Shown piece by piece: positions 32,319 to 35,877 of a stretch of 35,877 bases of DNA. Source of the DNA: Pseudomonadales bacterium (GTDB lineage: Bacteria; Pseudomonadota; Gammaproteobacteria; Pseudomonadales; Azotimanducaceae). Under the pieces are notes generated by a model. That model was not told the origin of the DNA and did no database searches. It worked only from the letters and a program-made list of their open reading frames with translations. The number at the start of each line of letters is the position of its first letter. The first letter of the stretch is position 1. The DNA lies in NCBI GenBank assembly GCA_030728785.1, contig JANQYP010000065.1, positions 75,290 through 111,166 on the forward strand. The letters run 5' to 3'. The position numbers and the translations under genes were made by a program.

Positions 32319-33976
32319 AACACATTCACCACCTGGTGCGGGATCCGAGCCCCGGCAAAACAGCGTAACCAGCGCAACTGGTTGGCCTGCAACTTATCAT
32401 TCGGGGCTTTTACCTCCACCAACTCGTAGCCGCCTGCCGGAGGAAATATGACCAGGTCGGGAAAGCCGCTGCGATTGGCTCGCGGATCAGCCAGCAGGCG
32501 CTTAAATATCACCTGCAGGTGGTTCGTGGGAATCTGTGCCAGACCAAGTTCCAGCAACTGCAGACTGATGCCTGACCAGTTAACAAAGGGGTTGGCCAGG
32601 CCCTGTTTACATCCGTAGGCGTCCAGGACCCTGGCCCGCAACGCCGCTTTGCAGGCAACCTCTGCCAGCCGCGCGCGCAATGCGGCGGCGCGCTTCAGGG
32701 TGAAGTCAGGCGTAAAAAGATCGGCGGGCCGCCGCTGGAACGGATTAAAAAAAGCGCCTCGCACCGGGGCAAAAATAATATCCCAGAAGGCCAGGCCAAA
32801 CAGGGCCGTAAACAGGCTGTTTTCAACATAGTGCGCCTGACTGCCCGCGGCCTCAAAGTATTCCGCTACAGCTAGCTCTACCCGAGTACCCGGCACCTGC
32901 AGCAAGACCAGTTGTTGTTGCGGGTAAACTACTGGCGTCAGCAACGGCAATGCGGCGGGTACTGGCCGCGCCATTTTTTTATACAGCCGGGCGGCAAACG
33001 CCACAGCAAACTCGAGTTCAGCCTCACTCTCCGGCCCCTCGATAATCTGCCAGCAGGCTGCCAGCGCGGCCTTCGGGGCAACACCACTGACCCCTGCCAC
33101 CAGATCCGGCACCGTCGCCAGTAACCGGGCCTGGCGCTCGCGGGCCTCACCGCTGCAACTGCGGCGATAGATGGCCAGGGCTGCGGTCGGCTCAGCCAGG
33201 CGCTCCAGCTGGCGCGCAACACGATTGCTGAGGCGGTCCAGGCGCCGCTGCAGACCTGGCTCAACCGGGTCAGGCATATGTGTTGTATAGCCCAGCAACT
33301 GCTCGCGGTCATTGGTCTCAAGCCAACCCATAACCCGCTCGCCAAGGTCCGCCAGCTGCAGCGCCTGATCAATTATCAGGCGGCTCTCAAAGAATCGTGT
33401 ATTGGCATCTATGGCATAACGCTCATAAGGCATGATGCCGAGGTCATTGAGGACAAATTCAGTGAAGTCCTGCTGCAGGTTGCCAAAAAACAGCAGGCGA
33501 AAGGTCCGCAGTAACACCAGGTGGCAAGGTCGATAGACCTTAAAACTGATGCTGGCATGGAAGTCAGCCACAGTGGTGCTGGCCAGCAGGCTGGCCACCA
33601 ATGCGGCCCGGCCAGACCCAGCCAAGCCAGGCCCCAGGCGCCGCAATTCTGGCATTACCAGCAAACCCAGCAACACCTCGTAAGCAGCGTCAGCACCAGC
33701 ATCAACATAGCCGGCTGCCATCAGTTCAGCGGCCGCAGCAGCACATGCGGGAATTTCGGCATAGGCGATCTTATCGCTGCGAAACACCGGTCCCTTGCGC
33801 AACGCAAGGCGCACATAGAGGCGTTGGGCCGGCAGAGAGAGTCGCCCAAAGCCGCTGGCATAGGCTTGCTCGGCGGGGCTCAACAGGTCGGCATAACGTG
33901 CCAGCACAAAATCCAGCAGAAACTGGAAATTGTCGCGGTAGTAGCCCACCGGTAGATCATTCGCCAACGCTGCCAC
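32309..33976 (-). CDS. fan1: FAN1-family nuclease with VRR-NUC domain
   Basis: A 555-residue structure-specific nuclease related to human FAN1 and to Pseudomonas FAN1, of the same length as the latter. The N-terminal part has the SAP-like/winged-helix segment (LPAQRLYVRLALRKGPVFR). The middle is helical with repeat-like segments. The VRR-NUC domain holds FGLAFWDIIF near 393-402 and the catalytic PD-(D/E)XK motif: Pro506-Asp507 in GFPDLVIF and Glu521-Val-Lys523 in ELVEVKAPND. The family cuts 5' flaps and unhooks interstrand crosslinks. Start GTG at 33976; no ATG lies upstream in frame before a stop. A promoter with an overlapping LexA box lies about 60 bp upstream, and the helicase gene overlaps its end. 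Confidence 0.93.
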   Translation of the reverse strand: MAALANDLPVGYYRDNFQFLLDFVLARYADLLSPAEQAYASGFGRLSLPAQRLYVRLALRKGPVFRSDKIAYAEIPACAAAAAELMAAGYVDAGADAAYEVLLGLLVMPELRRLGPGLAGSGRAALVASLLASTTVADFHASISFKVYRPCHLVLLRTFRLLFFGNLQQDFTEFVLNDLGIMPYERYAIDANTRFFESRLIIDQALQLADLGERVMGWLETNDREQLLGYTTHMPDPVEPGLQRRLDRLSNRVARQLERLAEPTAALAIYRRSCSGEARERQARLLATVPDLVAGVSGVAPKAALAACWQIIEGPESEAELEFAVAFAARLYKKMARPVPAALPLLTPVVYPQQQLVLLQVPGTRVELAVAEYFEAAGSQAHYVENSLFTALFGLAFWDIIFAPVRGAFFNPFQRRPADLFTPDFTLKRAAALRARLAEVACKAALRARVLDAYGCKQGLANPFVNWSGISLQLLELGLAQIPTNHLQVIFKRLLADPRANRSGFPDLVIFPPAGGYELVEVKAPNDKLQANQLRWLRCFAGARIPHQVVNVLWR

Positions 33977-34029
33977 AACCTGCCCTTGCCCTGAATGAGG
34001 AGTGAGGATTCACCGAAATCCGTGGGGCT

Positions 34030-34058
34030 ATGGTACTCATGCGCTACTGTATATTCAA
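34030..34058 (-). promoter_or_regulatory. Candidate promoter for the fan1-helicase operon
   Basis: On the minus strand TTGAAT (34058-34053) and TACCAT (34035-34030), spaced 17 bp, each match four of six consensus bases. The start of transcription would be about 47 nt before the fan1 GTG. The -35 element lies within the LexA box. Confidence 0.6.
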
Positions 34059-34064
34059 CCAGTA
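34045..34064. promoter_or_regulatory. LexA (SOS) box upstream of fan1
   Basis: TACTGTATATTCAACCAGTA matches the gammaproteobacterial LexA consensus at 16 of 20 positions, including both CTG and CAG cores with exactly 10 bp between them. It covers the -35 element of the candidate fan1 promoter, where LexA would block RNA polymerase until DNA damage. Confidence 0.8.
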
Positions 34065-34074
34065 GCCGTCAGAC

Positions 34075-34431
34075 TCAGCGGACCCGAGTAAATCGATGCT
34101 CTGTGCCACTCAAGGGATCGATCTGGATCATCGCATCGGCGCCGTCAAAGCGCAGAATGCGGACCTGGCTGCCGCCGTTGGCAAAACTCAGCTGGTTACC
34201 GGTAATGGTGTAGGCGACGGGGGGCTGGCGATCAACACTGACTCCCGCGGCGGAATAGTCCACCAGCACGGCAAACCCGCCAAGCCGAGTCTGCCATTGG
34301 CCCAACAGGCGCTCAGCAGGCGGCTGGCTAAGACCCGCGCAACCCGCTGCCAGCAGCAGCAGCGCCATGGTTATGGCGGTTGACAACCGTTTGCAGACAA
34401 CAGCTGCCGGATCATTCAAGTTTGTTCCCAC
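34075..34431 (-). CDS. Small putative lipoprotein, function unknown
   Basis: About 118 residues. A signal peptide with basic start (KRLSTAITMALLLLAAGC) ends in the lipobox LAAGC, so it should be lipid-anchored on Cys31. The mature part of roughly 88 residues is beta-rich, with GQWQTRLGGFAVLVDY, VAYTITGNQLSFANG and MIQIDPLSGTEHRF, resembling small lipocalin-like or copper-resistance-like beta barrels only in general character. GTG at 34431 is chosen because GAGGTG lies seven bases upstream and gives an ordinary signal peptide; a TTG 14 codons earlier is possible. It lies 57 bp after the MATE gene and about 100 bp before fan1. I do not recognise the family. Confidence 0.7.
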   Translation of the reverse strand: MGTNLNDPAAVVCKRLSTAITMALLLLAAGCAGLSQPPAERLLGQWQTRLGGFAVLVDYSAAGVSVDRQPPVAYTITGNQLSFANGGSQVRILRFDGADAMIQIDPLSGTEHRFTRVR

Positions 34432-34488
34432 TCGCAGACACCTCAAGGGCCAGAGGGCCTCAGAATAACCCAAACCGGCGCCTGCCTG

Positions 34489-35853
34489 TCAGGTGTATTT
34501 TTCGAACTTCTTCTCTGAGTCAGAGAATGTCTGCTGCCACTTGCCAGACCTGAAGCGCCAGACCAGCATGGCAGCCTTGACAATATAGTCGCCGATTAAT
34601 GCGGCATAGATCCAGACAACGGTCAGTCCCAGCATAGTAAACAGGGCCGCAAGCCCGACCCTGGCGCCCACCAGGCCAGCCATGGTGGCCTTCAATGGAA
34701 AGCGCGTATCGCCGGCACCACGCAGGCAACCGCTTAAGGTGAACTCGATTGCCATCAGCGGCTGCGCAATCCCGAGAATATAGATGAAAATAACCGTCAG
34801 CCGAACCACTTCGTCATCATCAATGAGGAAGCGCGCGACATCTTCCGAGAAGTACATGATAAACAGACTGAGGATCACCATGCTGGCGACGGCCAGGCGG
34901 GTGGCACGCCAGCCATGGCGCATGGCGCCTGCAGGATCTTTGGCGCCCATATGCTGGCCGACGAGGGTCGCCCCGGAAATAGAAAAACCAAAACCAACGA
35001 CAAAAGACAGGGACAATATCTGCACGCCAATACCATAGGCCGCAAAGGCTGCGGTGCCGTAATAACCCACCAGCCACAGGAAAGCGATAAACCCAAACTG
35101 GAACACCAGTTGTTCGACGCCGGCCGGGTAGCCTATATCGATAAGCTGACGGACTCGCTTTTCCGACATGGAGCCAGGCCCGCCGACGCCAATCTTCAGA
35201 TAGCCAGCATACCAGAGGCCTAGGTACACCAGTGCCGCCAGACTGAATGCCACGCCATTGGCAATGGCGGCACCGGCAATGCCCATGGCCGGCATGCCGT
35301 AACCACCAAATACCAACCAATACACCAGGCCGACATTGACGATGTTCGTCAGCACGCCAATCCACAAAGGCGTGCGCGCGTCGCCGGCTGCCCGCAGGGC
35401 GGCACTGATAATCATGTTGACGGAAAAGGCCACGTTAAAGACGCTGATCCAACGAATAAAACTCGCGGCTCCGGCGGTGGTGGCCTCATCAAGACCAAAA
35501 ACACCTGCCACTTCGGTGGCAAAGAAGATACAGGGCAACATCAGCCCTACGGCCACCACATTGCCAATCCACAGGGATACGCTGGTGACCCTGGCCGCCT
35601 CAACATAATCTTTTGCACCAACAGATCGTGCTACCATGGCGGTTGTACCTGCCGAGATAGCCATTAAGATGGCCTGCAGAGCAAAAAAGATTCGGTTGCC
35701 AGTGGTCACCGAAGCCACGGCAGAGGCACCCAGGGAGCCGACAATCTTGATACTCACCAGGCCAATAACGGCGAACAGCAGGTTACTGACAATCGCCGGC
35801 CAGGCCAGCTGCCAAATGCTCAGCTGCAGTTTGTCGGTGATATCTGGCTCCAC
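34489..35853 (-). CDS. MATE-family multidrug/metabolite efflux transporter
   Basis: A 454-residue inner-membrane antiporter of the MATE family (NorM/DinF-like), exporting organic cations or metabolites with Na+ or H+. Twelve hydrophobic segments in two similar halves can be followed. Typical features include LAWPAIVSNLLFAVIGLVSI at the start, SAALRAAGDARTPLWIGV in the first half, and SGCLRGAGDTRFPLKATM at the matching place in the second half. GTG at 35853 is the only start seen, without a clear Shine-Dalgarno. The frame stays open to the window edge (35877), so the true start may lie outside. Substrate not predictable. Confidence 0.92.
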   Translation of the reverse strand: MEPDITDKLQLSIWQLAWPAIVSNLLFAVIGLVSIKIVGSLGASAVASVTTGNRIFFALQAILMAISAGTTAMVARSVGAKDYVEAARVTSVSLWIGNVVAVGLMLPCIFFATEVAGVFGLDEATTAGAASFIRWISVFNVAFSVNMIISAALRAAGDARTPLWIGVLTNIVNVGLVYWLVFGGYGMPAMGIAGAAIANGVAFSLAALVYLGLWYAGYLKIGVGGPGSMSEKRVRQLIDIGYPAGVEQLVFQFGFIAFLWLVGYYGTAAFAAYGIGVQILSLSFVVGFGFSISGATLVGQHMGAKDPAGAMRHGWRATRLAVASMVILSLFIMYFSEDVARFLIDDDEVVRLTVIFIYILGIAQPLMAIEFTLSGCLRGAGDTRFPLKATMAGLVGARVGLAALFTMLGLTVVWIYAALIGDYIVKAAMLVWRFRSGKWQQTFSDSEKKFEKYT

Positions 35854-35877
35854 TGGCGGAATAAGCGCCTGCGGCGG

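Overview
The window is a dense, GC-rich bacterial chromosome segment with about 25 genes. Their families (DnaE2 polymerase, type II secretion genes, PyrB of the roughly 338-residue gammaproteobacterial form, DUF1285, bacterial FAN1, 67-kDa-type SppA) point to a gammaproteobacterium. A marine or Cellvibrionales-like lineage is my guess only. No rRNA, tRNA, CRISPR array, phage or insertion sequence was seen.

Layout, left to right. (1) 1-3176, plus strand: an error-prone polymerase DnaE2, cut by the left edge, whose end overlaps the convergent Ca2+-ATPase gene by 8 bp. (2) 6757-3169, minus strand: DUF211 protein, CCC1/VIT-like membrane protein (TIGR00267 type), then a P2A Ca2+-ATPase with all expected Ca2+ ligands. 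This looks like a calcium sensing/transport operon of archaeal flavour. (3) 15145-6997, minus strand: type II secretion operon gspE-F-G-H-I-J-K-L-M, tightly overlapping from G to M except K-L, without gspC, gspD or gspN here. (4) 15541-18531, plus strand: LysR regulator, pyrB, cysK, closed by a bidirectional terminator. (5) 20326-18648, minus strand: etfB-etfA, divergent from ETF-ubiquinone oxidoreductase at 20637-22298; together they pass electrons from flavin dehydrogenases to quinone. (6) 27447-22427, minus strand: acyl-CoA ligase, murF, moaA, DUF1285. (7) 27568-29757, plus strand: a 5'-truncated HAD phosphatase remnant, then sppA. (8) 35853-29880, minus strand: MATE transporter, small lipoprotein, FAN1 nuclease and an XPD/DinG-like helicase fused to a RecB-type nuclease domain.

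Three things stand out. A good LexA box (CTG-N10-CAG, 34045-34064) overlaps a candidate promoter in front of FAN1-helicase, so this pair looks like an SOS-controlled crosslink-repair operon. The DUF211-CCC1-Ca2+-ATPase operon is an unusual candidate calcium system in a bacterium. Short tandem repeats of 10-15 bp recur at gene 3' ends: three arrays overlap stop codons (gspM, ETF-QO, DUF1285), one fills the gspE-gspF gap, and in-frame versions (12 or 15 bp) build acidic or Gln-rich protein tails in GspJ and DUF1285.
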